The position numbers and the translations under genes were made by a program. The notes below the pieces were generated by a model. The model worked only from the letters and a program-made list of their open reading frames with translations, was not told the DNA's origin and ran no database searches. Source: Agrobacterium vitis (lineage in GTDB: Bacteria; Pseudomonadota; Alphaproteobacteria; Rhizobiales; Rhizobiaceae). From it: DNA of 64,000 nt. The stretch covers positions 372,001 to 436,000 of the forward strand of contig NZ_AP023273.1 of NCBI RefSeq assembly GCF_013426735.1, written 5' to 3'. Positions 35,828-44,871 of this stretch are shown piece by piece. Within the stretch, counting starts at the first letter, position 1, and each line of letters starts with the position of its first letter.

Positions 35828-35949
35828 CTGTTGACACCGTGCACATTCTGGGCCAGCTTACATACCATATTGCGGTGGATATTGAATAGACAATGATAAT
35901 AAAAGGGGCAGCGCGGGGGGCGCCGTCCTGATGATCGGAGGAATTTTGG

Positions 35950-37347
35950 ATGGCCGGAACCTCTTTTCTCAGTGACCTGCTTTCGGGCGTCACCGAACGC
36001 GGTCGCGCGCTGTTGTTTTCGGGATCGAAGGCGCGCGACAGGGTCGTCGATACCGACATCGAAACCCTGTGCGAAATGCTGCTTTCAAGTCGCGGCGAAG
36101 CTTCAGGCATGGCAATCGCGGCGGAAATCCTGGATCGCTGGAGCCGTTTCAATGCCGCAGAGGCCGTCCAGTTTCTGCACATGCTGTCTGACCGTTTCGG
36201 CGCGGAAGCCGCAGCGCTCGACAAGGCGATAGACGCCTATCGGACCGACAAAAGCCCCATGGCCGTCATCGCGCTGCACAATGCAGCCGAACCGCGTCGG
36301 CAGGAGCTTTTACGCCGCCTCAACCTTGCGCCCAACGGCACGCAAAAGCTTGTCCGCATGCGCGAACGCCTGCTGGAAACCAAGGAGGATCGCGCCGATC
36401 TTGGCGCTGTCGATACCGATTTCGCCCATCTTTTCAGTTCTTGGTTCAACCGTGGCTTTCTGACGCTGCAACCCATAGACTGGACGACACCGGCGCATAT
36501 CCTGGAAAAGATCATCAAATACGAGGCCGTACACGAGATTGCCGGCTGGGAAGAATTGCGGCGGCGGCTCGCACCGGCAGATCGGCGCTGCTTTGCCTTT
36601 TTCCATCCGCGCCTGCGGGATGACCCGCTCGTTTTCGTGGAAGTCGCGCTGACCCGTTCGATACCAAGCGCCATCGCCGATGTGCTGGACGAAAGCCGGG
36701 ATCATATCGGCGCCGATACCGCAACGACTGCGGTCTTCTATTCGATTTCCAACTGCCAGGACGGGCTTCGCGGCATTTCCTTCGGAAACTTTCTCATCAA
36801 GCAGGTGGTGGAAGACCTGCGGCGGGATCTGCCCGGCCTCAAGGAATTCGTCACGCTCTCGCCGGTTCCGGGGTTTGCCCGCTGGATTTCGAAGATCAGG
36901 GATCCGAAATCCAGCTTCCCATTGTCGCAAGACGACCGCAACACGCTGGCTTTGCTGGATGATCCGACATGGCCTGAAGATAAGGCCAGAGCGGACGCTG
37001 TAGAGCGGATCTTGCTGCCACTCGCGGCGCGGTATTTTATCACGGAGAGAACGCCAGACAATCGTCCGGTGGATCCCGTTGCCCGCTTCCATCTTGGCAA
37101 CGGCGCCAGACTGGAGCGGCTAAACTTTCTAGGCGACCGGTCAGTGAAGGCGATGCGGCAGGCGCATGGGCTGATGGTCAACTACCTCTACAAGCTGGAG
37201 GACATCGAGACCAATCATGAGGCCTTGGCACAGCGCGGAGAAGTGGCAGCATCGCCAGCCGTTAAAGCCTTGCAGGGAAAAATCGAGCTAGGCCTTCCTG
37301 AAAAAACCAAGGATATCAAAAAAGCGGAGAGCCTGTCCGGTTCTTAA
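35950..37347 (+). CDS. matA: Malonyl-CoA decarboxylase
   Basis: A 465-residue cytoplasmic enzyme that converts malonyl-CoA to acetyl-CoA and CO2. It shows the helical N-terminal domain (about 1-175) and the GNAT-fold catalytic domain with 'RRCFAFFHPRLRDDPLVFVE', 'FYSISNCQDGLRGISFGNFL' and a late 'RFHLGNGARLERLNFLGD', as in MCD proteins. The start is preceded by GGAGG. It is first in matABC and works with MatB (malonate to malonyl-CoA) and MatC (uptake). Confidence 0.94.
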   Translation: MAGTSFLSDLLSGVTERGRALLFSGSKARDRVVDTDIETLCEMLLSSRGEASGMAIAAEILDRWSRFNAAEAVQFLHMLSDRFGAEAAALDKAIDAYRTDKSPMAVIALHNAAEPRRQELLRRLNLAPNGTQKLVRMRERLLETKEDRADLGAVDTDFAHLFSSWFNRGFLTLQPIDWTTPAHILEKIIKYEAVHEIAGWEELRRRLAPADRRCFAFFHPRLRDDPLVFVEVALTRSIPSAIADVLDESRDHIGADTATTAVFYSISNCQDGLRGISFGNFLIKQVVEDLRRDLPGLKEFVTLSPVPGFARWISKIRDPKSSFPLSQDDRNTLALLDDPTWPEDKARADAVERILLPLAARYFITERTPDNRPVDPVARFHLGNGARLERLNFLGDRSVKAMRQAHGLMVNYLYKLEDIETNHEALAQRGEVAASPAVKALQGKIELGLPEKTKDIKKAESLSGS

Positions 37348-37444
37348 ACAAACTGGAGAGAGACCCGCACGCTGCTTGGAGCCAGGACGGATTTACGGTC
37401 CACGGCACAGACGGCGATCACCATGATCGGAGGAGTAGAGTCAT

Positions 37445-38959
37445 ATGAGCAACCATCTTTTTGATGCCATCAAAGCCGCAGCACGGCCCAGTTCACCATT
37501 CATTCTGATCAATGGCGGAAGGATCTGGACGTATGACGATGCGATTGCGCTTTCCGGACAGATTGCTGGCGCTATTGCCAAGCTCGGCATTCAGCCCGGC
37601 GACCGGATTGCCGTGCAGATCGAGAAAAGCCCGGAAGCGCTGATCCTTTACCTGGCGTGCCTTCGCGCCGGTGCGGTCTACCTGCCGCTGAACACGGCCT
37701 ATACGCTTGCCGAACTGGACTATTTCATTGGCGATGCCGAGCCGAAGCTGGTGGTTGTCTCCTCCTCCGCGCTGGAACCCATCAGAAAAGTGGCTGCCCC
37801 CTATGGAGCGCATGTCGAAACGCTGAATGCGGACGGCTCAGGCTCGCTGATCGATCTTGCCCGCATAGAACCGACCGATTTCGCCAATGTCGCCCGCGCG
37901 CCCGACGATCTCGCCGCCATCCTTTATACGTCGGGAACGACCGGTCGCTCCAAGGGCGCGATGCTGACCCATGACAATCTCCTGTCGAATGCCTTGACCC
38001 TGCGCGATTTCTGGCGCGTCACAAGCGATGACCGGCTGATCCACGCCCTGCCGATTTTCCATACGCACGGGCTATTCGTCGCAACCAATGTGACCCTGCT
38101 GTCTGGCGCATCAATGATCCTGTTGCCAAAATTCGATCCCGACGAAGTGCTGTCATTGATGCCGAATGCCACACTTCTCATGGGCGTTCCGACCTTTTAC
38201 GTGCGCCTCCTCCACAGCCAGAAGCTGGACCGGGAGATCACGGCCAATATACGCCTTTTCATCTCCGGTTCTGCACCGCTGCTGGCCGAGACCCATGTCG
38301 AATTCGGCAAGCGCACAGGCAAAGCGATCCTTGAGCGCTACGGCATGACCGAAACCAACATGAATACGTCCAACCCCTATGACGGAGACCGGGTTCCAGG
38401 CACAGTCGGCCTGCCGCTGCCGGGCGTGACCGTGCGCATCACCGATCCCGCAAATGGCACAATTTTGCCAGCGGGTGAAACAGGGTCCATCGAAATCAAG
38501 GGGCCGAATGTCTTCAAGGGCTATTGGCGGATGCCTGAAAAGACCGCTGCTGAATTCACCGCCGACGGTTTCTTCATCAGCGGAGATCTCGGCAAGATCG
38601 ACGAGAACGGCTATGTCCATATTGTTGGACGTGGCAAGGATCTTGTGATCTCAGGCGGATACAATATCTATCCCAAGGAAGTCGAAAGCGAGATCGACCA
38701 GCTTGAGGGCGTCGTCGAAAGTGCTGTTATCGGCGTACCCCACCCGGATTTTGGCGAGGGCGTAACCGCCATTGTCATCTGCAAGCCGGGCGTCTCGCTG
38801 GATGAGAAGGCAATTCTCAATGCGCTTCAGGATCGGCTTGCCCGCTATAAGCAGCCCAAGCGCATTATTTTCCTGGAAGACCTTCCGCGCAATACGATGG
38901 GCAAGGTCCAGAAGAATGTTCTACGCCAGCAATATGCCGATCTTTACGCGGCAGCCTGA
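37445..38959 (+). CDS. matB: Malonyl-CoA synthetase
   Basis: A 504-residue acyl-adenylate-forming ligase that makes malonyl-CoA from malonate, CoA and ATP. AMP-binding motif 'AILYTSGTTGRSKGAMLTH' near residue 160-178, 'ERYGMTETNMNT' and 'GDLGKIDENGYVHIVGRGKD' in the C-terminal hinge, with the catalytic lysine in 'NTMGKVQKN'. The conserved MatB arginine in the 'SGSAPL' region neighbourhood cannot be assigned by eye. A ribosome-binding site AGGAG lies 10 bases upstream. A stem-loop separates it from matC. Confidence 0.94.
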   Translation: MSNHLFDAIKAAARPSSPFILINGGRIWTYDDAIALSGQIAGAIAKLGIQPGDRIAVQIEKSPEALILYLACLRAGAVYLPLNTAYTLAELDYFIGDAEPKLVVVSSSALEPIRKVAAPYGAHVETLNADGSGSLIDLARIEPTDFANVARAPDDLAAILYTSGTTGRSKGAMLTHDNLLSNALTLRDFWRVTSDDRLIHALPIFHTHGLFVATNVTLLSGASMILLPKFDPDEVLSLMPNATLLMGVPTFYVRLLHSQKLDREITANIRLFISGSAPLLAETHVEFGKRTGKAILERYGMTETNMNTSNPYDGDRVPGTVGLPLPGVTVRITDPANGTILPAGETGSIEIKGPNVFKGYWRMPEKTAAEFTADGFFISGDLGKIDENGYVHIVGRGKDLVISGGYNIYPKEVESEIDQLEGVVESAVIGVPHPDFGEGVTAIVICKPGVSLDEKAILNALQDRLARYKQPKRIIFLEDLPRNTMGKVQKNVLRQQYADLYAAA

Positions 38960-38962
38960 TTA

Positions 38963-38995
38963 AACCTGGGAGCGCGCTCCAATTGCTCCCAGGTT
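38963..38995 (+). repeat. Stem-loop between matB and matC
   Basis: Perfect 11-base arms (aacctgggagc / gctcccaggtt) with an 11-base loop, three bases past the matB stop. No T-run. It may lower matC expression relative to matAB or protect the matAB transcript end. Confidence 0.6.
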
Positions 38996-39087
38996 AAGCC
39001 GCGTCATTTGGGAGGGGCGCGTGCAGAGATATCCAATCTGAATACACACACGCTGCCGGCGCTCATCACGCCGCAGGGAGGGGACCT

Positions 39088-40434
39088 ATGAATATTGAAA
39101 TCCTATCTATAGGGCTGTTGGTTGCGATCTTCATTATCGCTACGATTCAGCCAATCAATATGGGTGTTCTGGCCTTTGGCTGCACCTTCGTGCTGGGCTC
39201 GCTGATTATCGGCATGAAGCCCGCCGACATTTTTGCGGGTTTTCCCGCCGACCTGTTCCTCACACTGGTGGCCGTCACCTATCTCTTTGCTATCGCTCAG
39301 ATTAACGGAACCATCGATTGGCTTGTGGAACGGTCTGTCCGGATGGTTCGCGGGCGGGTCGGGTGGATTCCCTGGGTGATGTTCCTCGTTGCTGCGATCA
39401 TCACCGGATTCGGTGCGCTGGGTCCAGCCGCCGTTGCCATCCTCGCGCCTGTGGCACTCAGCTTTGCCGTTCAATACAGGATACATCCGGTTTTGATGGG
39501 CTTGATGGTCATTCACGGCGCACAGGCCGGTGGCTTCTCGCCGATCAGCATCTATGGCGGCATTACCAACCAGATCGTTGCCAAGGCAGGTCTTCCTTTT
39601 GCGCCGACCTCGCTGTTTCTCTCCAGCTTCTTCTTCAACCTGGCGATTGCCGTTCTCATCTTCTTCATTTTCGGCGGCCTTTCCATCCTGAAACAGAGAT
39701 CCTCTGTCAAAGGCCCCCTGCCCGAACTTCATCCTGAAGGCATCTCGGCCTCTATAAAAGGCCACGGCGGCACGCCTGCAAAGCCGTTCCGTGAACATGC
39801 CTATGGTACCGCCGCAGACACGCAGTCAAAGGTGCGGCTGACGACCGAGAAGGTGACGACGCTTATTGGCCTTACCGCGCTCGGCGTCGGAGCCCTGGTC
39901 TTCAAGTTCAATGTTGGTCTGGTGGCAATCACCGTTGCGGTGCTGCTGGCTCTGCTTTCGCCCACAACGCAAAAGGCCGCCATCGACAAGGTCAGTTGGT
40001 CAACCGTGCTGCTGATTTCCGGCATCATCACCTATGTCGGCGTGATGGAAAAGGCAGGCACGATCGATTACGTCGCCCATGGCATCTCCAGCCTTGGCAT
40101 GCCGCTGCTGGTAGCCTTGCTGCTGTGCTTCACCGGCGCCATCGTGTCGGCCTTCGCCTCATCGACAGCTTTGCTTGGGGCGATTATCCCGCTCGCCGTT
40201 CCCTTCCTGCTGCAAGGGCATATCAGCGCTGTCGGCGTGGTGGCGGCCATTGCGATCTCGACGACGATTGTCGATACCAGCCCGTTCTCCACCAATGGAG
40301 CCCTGGTCGTTGCCAATGCGCCAGATGACCAACGCGACAAGGTCATGCGCCAGATGCTGATCTACAGCGCACTTATCGCGCTGATCGGACCGGTCATCGC
40401 CTGGCTTGTCTTCGTCGTACCGGGTATTATTTAA
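39088..40434 (+). CDS. matC: Malonate/dicarboxylate carrier MatC
   Basis: A 448-residue membrane protein with 11-12 predicted segments and a loop of about 60 residues in the middle. N-terminus 'LSIGLLVAIFIIATIQPINM' and 'HGAQAGGFSPISIYGGITNQ' match the MatC_N/SLC13-like carriers. It brings malonate (or a related dicarboxylate) into the cell for MatB. The start follows GGGAGGGG. A terminator follows the gene. Confidence 0.92.
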   Translation: MNIEILSIGLLVAIFIIATIQPINMGVLAFGCTFVLGSLIIGMKPADIFAGFPADLFLTLVAVTYLFAIAQINGTIDWLVERSVRMVRGRVGWIPWVMFLVAAIITGFGALGPAAVAILAPVALSFAVQYRIHPVLMGLMVIHGAQAGGFSPISIYGGITNQIVAKAGLPFAPTSLFLSSFFFNLAIAVLIFFIFGGLSILKQRSSVKGPLPELHPEGISASIKGHGGTPAKPFREHAYGTAADTQSKVRLTTEKVTTLIGLTALGVGALVFKFNVGLVAITVAVLLALLSPTTQKAAIDKVSWSTVLLISGIITYVGVMEKAGTIDYVAHGISSLGMPLLVALLLCFTGAIVSAFASSTALLGAIIPLAVPFLLQGHISAVGVVAAIAISTTIVDTSPFSTNGALVVANAPDDQRDKVMRQMLIYSALIALIGPVIAWLVFVVPGII

Positions 40435-40442
40435 TGCAAAAA

Positions 40443-40471
40443 CCGGGTGGAACGTATCAGCGTCCACCCGG
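40443..40471 (+). terminator. Terminator after matC
   Basis: Nine-base arms ccgggtgga / tccacccgg, extended by three more pairs with one bulge, followed by attgtttt. Confidence 0.7.
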
Positions 40472-40524
40472 ATTGTTTTGGATTCTCTCGACTTGATTTC
40501 TTTGCCAGAAGGCAGGAGTCCTCC

Positions 40525-41262
40525 CTAGCGATCAACCTTCTCAGTGGGCGCAGGCAGAAGAACCTGGGCACTGGAACCGCTGGGGGCCATCAACTGCTTC
40601 AGCACATCGTCCGCCGATTGGCTGGAGCCACCGATGCCTGCTTCCCGCAGTTGGCGATCAAGATCGCTGCCATTTTCCAGCGCCGCCAGTTCCGCACCGG
40701 CCTCGATACGGCCTGCGGTGATTTCCTGGCGCTTCTTGATCCGTTCAAGGCTTTCCACCGCGCTGCCAAGACGGGTATTGATGCCCGACTGGCTATGTGA
40801 AATCGCCGATTGCGCCCGCAGCAGCGATTCATTTGCCTTCACATTTTCCACTTCGCGCTTCATCTGGGTAATGCGCGCCTCGGTGTCCTGGATGGTGCGC
40901 AGCATCTGTTGCTGGCGCGGCAGCAGACGGTTCAGTTCCTCTTCGTCGCGCTGGATCTCGCCGCGGATAGTGGCGATGCGCTGCGCAAGACCTTGAGCAA
41001 GGTCCATACGGCCGGCGTTGACGGCGGCGCGCGCGCTGTCGCTATCCTTCAGCTCTTTGGCGCGTGCCTCTTCCAGCCGGCGCATGACACTTTTGTTGGA
41101 TGCCATGATCCCGGCCAAATCCGAACGTGCCCGGCGCAAGGACTGCTCGGCGTCCCGAAGTTCCTGATCCAGAATACGCATGGACTGACTATCGGCAGCA
41201 GCCTCTGCCACTTCGTTGACGCCGCCGCGAATGGCGGTGAAAATCTTTGCCCAGGTGCTCAT
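40525..41262 (-). CDS. yjfJ: PspA/IM30-family protein (YjfJ-like)
   Basis: A 245-residue, almost entirely alpha-helical coiled-coil protein of the PspA/IM30 family: 'IFTAIRGGVNEVAEA' at the N-terminus, 'DQELRDAEQSLRRARSDLAG', and long heptad-rich helices to about residue 190. Family members form ESCRT-III-like assemblies at stressed membranes. The start overlaps the stop of the DUF2170 gene by four bases, the same pair order as yjfI-yjfJ in E. coli. The rest of that set (DUF2491, DUF350, DUF1190, glutathionylspermidine synthase-like) is divergent next door. Confidence 0.88.
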   Translation of the reverse strand: MSTWAKIFTAIRGGVNEVAEAAADSQSMRILDQELRDAEQSLRRARSDLAGIMASNKSVMRRLEEARAKELKDSDSARAAVNAGRMDLAQGLAQRIATIRGEIQRDEEELNRLLPRQQQMLRTIQDTEARITQMKREVENVKANESLLRAQSAISHSQSGINTRLGSAVESLERIKKRQEITAGRIEAGAELAALENGSDLDRQLREAGIGGSSQSADDVLKQLMAPSGSSAQVLLPAPTEKVDR

Positions 41263-41705
41263 GCCGCCATCTCCCCGTTCTTCCATTCGTCGATCATGAC
41301 AGCTGCGTCCACCGCATTGGCAGCCAGAATAGCCACTTCCTCAACGACCGTTTCGGCCCGTGAGCGGGTCGAGAGCGAACCGAAAAGCTCATACCATTCC
41401 TCACCATCGATAATGGTAATGCCAAAACTGGACAGCGGCACGAATTTATGGGTTTTCAGAACCATGCGCTCGAAATCCGCGCGGTTCGGCACGTCATCAC
41501 ATGGCACCAAAACGATGCTGGCGAGAATATCGCGCTCGCCGCTGACGGCGACGAAGACATCCATGTCTCCCTTTTCCTTTAGCGTTACGCAGATCACGTC
41601 GCCGCTCTGGGGAACGGTCACATCGACATCGCCCAGCGCCTCGGGATCGGCTGCAAACAGACGGGTCAAGCTCGTCAAAGTCCAGGGTTCCAAACATTCC
41701 TCCAT
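41259..41705 (-). CDS. yjfI: DUF2170 protein (YjfI-like)
   Basis: A 148-residue acidic protein of the DUF2170 family: 'VDVTVPQSGDVICVTLKEKG', 'FVAVSGERDILASIVLVPCD', 'FERMVLKTHKFVPLSSFGI' and 'YELFGSLSTRS'. In several bacteria it is encoded next to a PspA paralogue, as here, which suggests that it binds or regulates that protein. It starts the minus-strand arm of the divergent cluster. Function not established. Confidence 0.85.
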   Translation of the reverse strand: MEECLEPWTLTSLTRLFAADPEALGDVDVTVPQSGDVICVTLKEKGDMDVFVAVSGERDILASIVLVPCDDVPNRADFERMVLKTHKFVPLSSFGITIIDGEEWYELFGSLSTRSRAETVVEEVAILAANAVDAAVMIDEWKNGEMAA

Positions 41706-41775
41706 CGGTTGAAATTCTGAGCATTATCTGGGTATTCCGGCAGGCAGTTAAAAGCCTGTTATGCTAAATAGTTTG

Positions 41776-41785
41776 CGTGGAAAAC
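41776..41785 (-). promoter_or_regulatory. GTTTTCCACG motif, copy facing the yjfI-like gene
   Basis: Ten bases GTTTTCCACG on the minus strand, 71 bases upstream of the DUF2170 start. An identical copy faces the other direction at 41888-41897. Confidence 0.5.
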
Positions 41786-41887
41786 GCCGTAAAGACAGGG
41801 GCTAAGTGATGACGTCTGTGCCCTTGCTGGTCTTTCCCTCTCCTTGTTTTCAAGGGCCGGTCTCCATCTTGCCGCTCAATCCTGCCG

Positions 41888-41897
41888 GTTTTCCACG
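41888..41897 (+). promoter_or_regulatory. GTTTTCCACG motif, copy facing the yjfK-like gene
   Basis: Same ten bases on the plus strand, 88 bases upstream of the DUF2491 start. Both copies have the same orientation relative to the gene they precede, as expected for a shared activator or alternative sigma-factor site. Confidence 0.5.
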
Positions 41898-41984
41898 ACG
41901 ATAGAATGATGGTCAAGGTTGCTCTTTTCAATCTTGATGCGATATTCACCGCAGCTATCGATTGTGCCTTATAGGAGATGCTTG

Positions 41985-42644
41985 ATGTTGGGCTGGTTCA
42001 GCGGACGCAAGACGGAAAAGCCGATGCAAAAGGAACTCGGCCCGCTGGGTGCCGTGATCGGTGGTGCGCTCGATCTTGATTTCCTGTCACTGGAAGCCGA
42101 CGCGCTGGGGGCTCAACCCGCGATGCCGCTACCTCAAAGCGGCGCTTTCATCATTGCCGCTTATGGCGAAGTCCGGCTCGATGCAGCATCGGTGCTGTCG
42201 CGCTATTACGATGAAAATCACCATATGATTCAGGTCATGTCCCCATCCGGCATGCCGGGCGATGGCATAGAAGATATCAGTTTCTACCGGCCCTGGGATA
42301 GCGTCGTGCCGGTCAGCCAGAGCGAATGGAACCGCTGGACAGGGCCATCAGGTATGATTGGCGCACCCTCTTACGATGCTGACGGTATCCTGTTTAACCG
42401 CTTCTGGGGCGAAGGTCCAGAGCGGGCCGAGACCGTTCAATTCGTCGAAGAGGTAGAGGATGGCGAGACCAGTCGCTCGATCCACCAATCCTGCATGCTG
42501 TATTACCGCCCCCTTGGGACCACACAGGAAATGCTGTTGATCAATGTGGAGCGGGATCTCGATCCCTCCCAGGCCCAGGCGGGCCGCTCTGTCGAATTTC
42601 TGATTGGCTATGGTATCGGTGCCGCCGATGTCCGTCGCGTCTGA
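41985..42644 (+). CDS. yjfK: DUF2491 protein (YjfK-like)
   Basis: A 219-residue soluble protein: 'LGPLGAVIGGALDLDFLSLE', 'AAYGEVRLDAASVLSRYYDE', 'DDIISFYRPWDSV'-type region read here as 'EDISFYRPWDSVVPVSQSEW', and 'YYRPLGTTQEMLLINVE'. The family is known only from conserved gene neighbourhoods with PspA-like and YjfC-like genes. The start is the ATG at 41985, seven bases after AGGAG; open frame to 41919 upstream is ignored. First gene of the plus-strand arm. Confidence 0.85.
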   Translation: MLGWFSGRKTEKPMQKELGPLGAVIGGALDLDFLSLEADALGAQPAMPLPQSGAFIIAAYGEVRLDAASVLSRYYDENHHMIQVMSPSGMPGDGIEDISFYRPWDSVVPVSQSEWNRWTGPSGMIGAPSYDADGILFNRFWGEGPERAETVQFVEEVEDGETSRSIHQSCMLYYRPLGTTQEMLLINVERDLDPSQAQAGRSVEFLIGYGIGAADVRRV

Positions 42645-42671
42645 CCAAAATCTTTACCAAGGGGCATATGA

Positions 42672-43073
42672 ATGCTGAATTACATGGCGGGACTTCCGGC
42701 TTTTCTGGGCTATTTCTTCATCGGCATTGCCGCCTATGGTGTTTTTGCCGCGATTTACACGCGCCTGACGCCTCATAAGGAAGTCGAATTGATCCGGGCA
42801 GGCAATCTGGCCGCCGTCACCGCATTTCTGGGCGCTCTCATGGGGTTCAGCCTGCCGCTTGCCTCGGCAGCCGCCAACTCCGTCAGCATCATCGACTATA
42901 TTCTCTGGGCATTTATCGGCATTCTCGTGCAGATTTTCGCGTTTTTTATCGCCAATTTCACCATGAAGGATCTGCATGAGAAAATCACCGCCGGTGATAT
43001 TGCCGCAGGCCTTTGGGGCGGTGGCATCGCGCTGATCATCGGCATTCTCAATGCTGCCTGCATGACCTATTGA
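42672..43073 (+). CDS. yjfL: DUF350 membrane protein (YjfL-like)
   Basis: A 133-residue inner-membrane protein with four predicted helices: about 6-28, 43-63, 73-97 and 108-130 ('AAGLWGGGIALIIGILNAAC'). Members of DUF350 pair with PspA-like proteins and have been proposed as membrane partners. The gene lies 27 bases after yjfK-like and 10 before the lipoprotein gene. Confidence 0.88.
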   Translation: MLNYMAGLPAFLGYFFIGIAAYGVFAAIYTRLTPHKEVELIRAGNLAAVTAFLGALMGFSLPLASAAANSVSIIDYILWAFIGILVQIFAFFIANFTMKDLHEKITAGDIAAGLWGGGIALIIGILNAACMTY

Positions 43074-43083
43074 GGAGGCCAGG

Positions 43084-43686
43084 ATGCGCAGACGTTTAAG
43101 CGGGCGAACGCCCCCGATCCTCGCCCTTGGCACGATCGCCGCCTCCAGCCTGCTGCTCTCCGGCTGCGGCGAGGATGCGCCCACCGAGCGCACCTTCACC
43201 TCCGTCGATCAATGCATCTCTCAAGGGATGGACAGGCAAGTCTGCCAGACGGCTTATGACGACGCCGTCAAGGCCCATATGGCCAACGCACCGCGCTTTG
43301 ATGGCATGGCCGCCTGCGAGGCCGAATTTGGCGCAAAACAATGCGTGCAGCAGACAGCGCCCAATACCGGTGGCACAGGTGGTGGGGGCAGCTTTTTCAT
43401 GCCCTTCATGGCCGGATACCTGCTGTCTTCGACCATTAACAATATTGGCGACTATTATCGATACCAGCGGGAAGCGACGCAAGGCAGCAGCTATGGCGGA
43501 GGAGGCTATGGTGGAGGCAGCACGCCGATTTATCGCAACCGCAGCGGCCAGACCGTGACCATCAACAAAGGCCGCGACACGATCCTTGCTCCGTCAAGCC
43601 AAGGCTCCAAGCCCGCCAATGTTAATACCCGGACAGTAAGCCGCCAGGGCTTCGGGGGACGGTCCTCTTTCAGTTTCGGCGGCTGA
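43084..43686 (+). CDS. yjfM: DUF1190 lipoprotein (YjfM/YgiB-like)
   Basis: A 200-residue lipoprotein. Signal peptide with lipobox 'LLLSGCGED' (Cys about 28). DUF1190 features are 'FTSVDQCISQGMDRQVCQTA', 'CEAEFGAKQCVQ', then a glycine-rich linker, a hydrophobic 'FFMPFMAGYLLSSTIN', and a Gly/Ser-rich C-terminus ending 'GFGGRSSFSFGG'. It stops one base before the ATP-grasp gene start, so the two are probably coupled. Cell-envelope location; function unknown. Confidence 0.88.
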   Translation: MRRRLSGRTPPILALGTIAASSLLLSGCGEDAPTERTFTSVDQCISQGMDRQVCQTAYDDAVKAHMANAPRFDGMAACEAEFGAKQCVQQTAPNTGGTGGGGSFFMPFMAGYLLSSTINNIGDYYRYQREATQGSSYGGGGYGGGSTPIYRNRSGQTVTINKGRDTILAPSSQGSKPANVNTRTVSRQGFGGRSSFSFGG

Positions 43687-43687
43687 C

Positions 43688-44842
43688 ATGAAGCGCATCA
43701 CCATTGCGGAACGTTCCGATTGGCGCGATAAGGCGCGCGCCGTCGGTTTTGGTTTTCATGAAATGTATGGCGAGCCCTATTGGGTGGACGGTGCCGCCTA
43801 TGTGTTTTCCCTGGAAGAGATTGAAACCCGCATAGAGACGCCAAGTCAGGAGCTGCACGATATGTGCATCGACCTGATCGGCGATATCGTCGGCAACGAG
43901 GAGGTCCTCGACCGGATGGCCATTCCAGACGATCTCCGCGACGTGGTCCGCAGATCTTGGCAACGCCAGGACCGACATCTCTATGGGCGTTTCGATCTTG
44001 CCTATGATGGCGAAGGCCCCGCCAAGCTGCTGGAATATAACGCCGATACGCCTACATCCGTCTTTGAGACCGCCTATTTCCAGTTCAATTGGCTCACCGA
44101 TCAGCAGGCGCTTGGCGCGCTTCCAGCCGATGCCGACCAGTATAACCTGTTGCAGGAAAGCCTTGTGGAGGCATTCGAGCAGTTTCCGAAAAAGCCGATT
44201 TTCCATTTCGCGGCGATGACCGAGAATGAGGAAGATCGCGGCACCACGGTCTATCTGATGGATTGCGCCCTCCAGGCCGGGCACCGCGTCGAGCTTCTCG
44301 ATATCGGCGATATCGGCATCGATGCAGAAGGGCGCTTTACGGATCTACAAGACCGGGTGATCGACCAGTGTTTCAAGCTCTACCCCTGGGAATTTATGCT
44401 GCGCGAGCCGTTTTCCCGGCAATTGGCACGGTCCGGCGATGTGTTTGTCGAACCCGCCTGGAAATCAATCTTGTCCAACAAGGGGCTGCTGCCGCTGCTG
44501 TGGCAGCGCCACCCCAACCACCCCAATCTATTGCCTAGCTTTTTTGCCGACGATCCCGCCGCCTCAAGTCTTGGCGACTACGTGCGAAAGCCGCTTCTGT
44601 CGCGCGAGGGCGAAAACGTCACGCTTTTCCAAGGTGGCACAGAATCTCTTGTCTCCCCAGGTGGTTACGGCGAGGAAGGATTTATCGTTCAAGCCTATGC
44701 GCCTCTGTTTAAGAGCGAGGCGGGCTTTGCCGTGCTCGGCAGCTGGATTGTCGGTGACAGAGCCTGCGCCCTTGGCATCCGCGAGGACAGATCCCGCATC
44801 ACCGCCAATCTCTCGCGCTTTGTGCCGCATGTGATTGTCTGA
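43688..44842 (+). CDS. yjfC: Glutathionylspermidine synthase-like ATP-grasp protein (YjfC-like)
   Basis: A 384-residue C-terminal-type glutathionylspermidine synthase homologue: 'YGEPYWVDGAAYVFSLEEIE', 'RFDLAYDGEGPAKLLEYNAD', 'TPTSVFETAYFQFNW', 'LYPWEFMLREPFS', 'EPAWKSILSNKGLLPLLW' and 'KPLLSREGENV'. It is an ATP-grasp ligase without the amidase domain of E. coli Gsp. YgiC/YjfC-type proteins are thought to ligate a peptide or polyamine, but the product is not established. Last gene of the divergent stress-type cluster. Confidence 0.87.
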   Translation: MKRITIAERSDWRDKARAVGFGFHEMYGEPYWVDGAAYVFSLEEIETRIETPSQELHDMCIDLIGDIVGNEEVLDRMAIPDDLRDVVRRSWQRQDRHLYGRFDLAYDGEGPAKLLEYNADTPTSVFETAYFQFNWLTDQQALGALPADADQYNLLQESLVEAFEQFPKKPIFHFAAMTENEEDRGTTVYLMDCALQAGHRVELLDIGDIGIDAEGRFTDLQDRVIDQCFKLYPWEFMLREPFSRQLARSGDVFVEPAWKSILSNKGLLPLLWQRHPNHPNLLPSFFADDPAASSLGDYVRKPLLSREGENVTLFQGGTESLVSPGGYGEEGFIVQAYAPLFKSEAGFAVLGSWIVGDRACALGIREDRSRITANLSRFVPHVIV

Positions 44843-44852
44843 CATTTTCAGC

Positions 44853-44869
44853 GGATTTGTCCGAAATCC
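44853..44869. terminator. Short hairpin between convergent genes
   Basis: ggattt / aaatcc arms with a five-base loop in the 29-base gap between the ATP-grasp gene and the convergent ABC ATPase gene. Weak. Confidence 0.3.
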
Positions 44870-44871
44870 TA

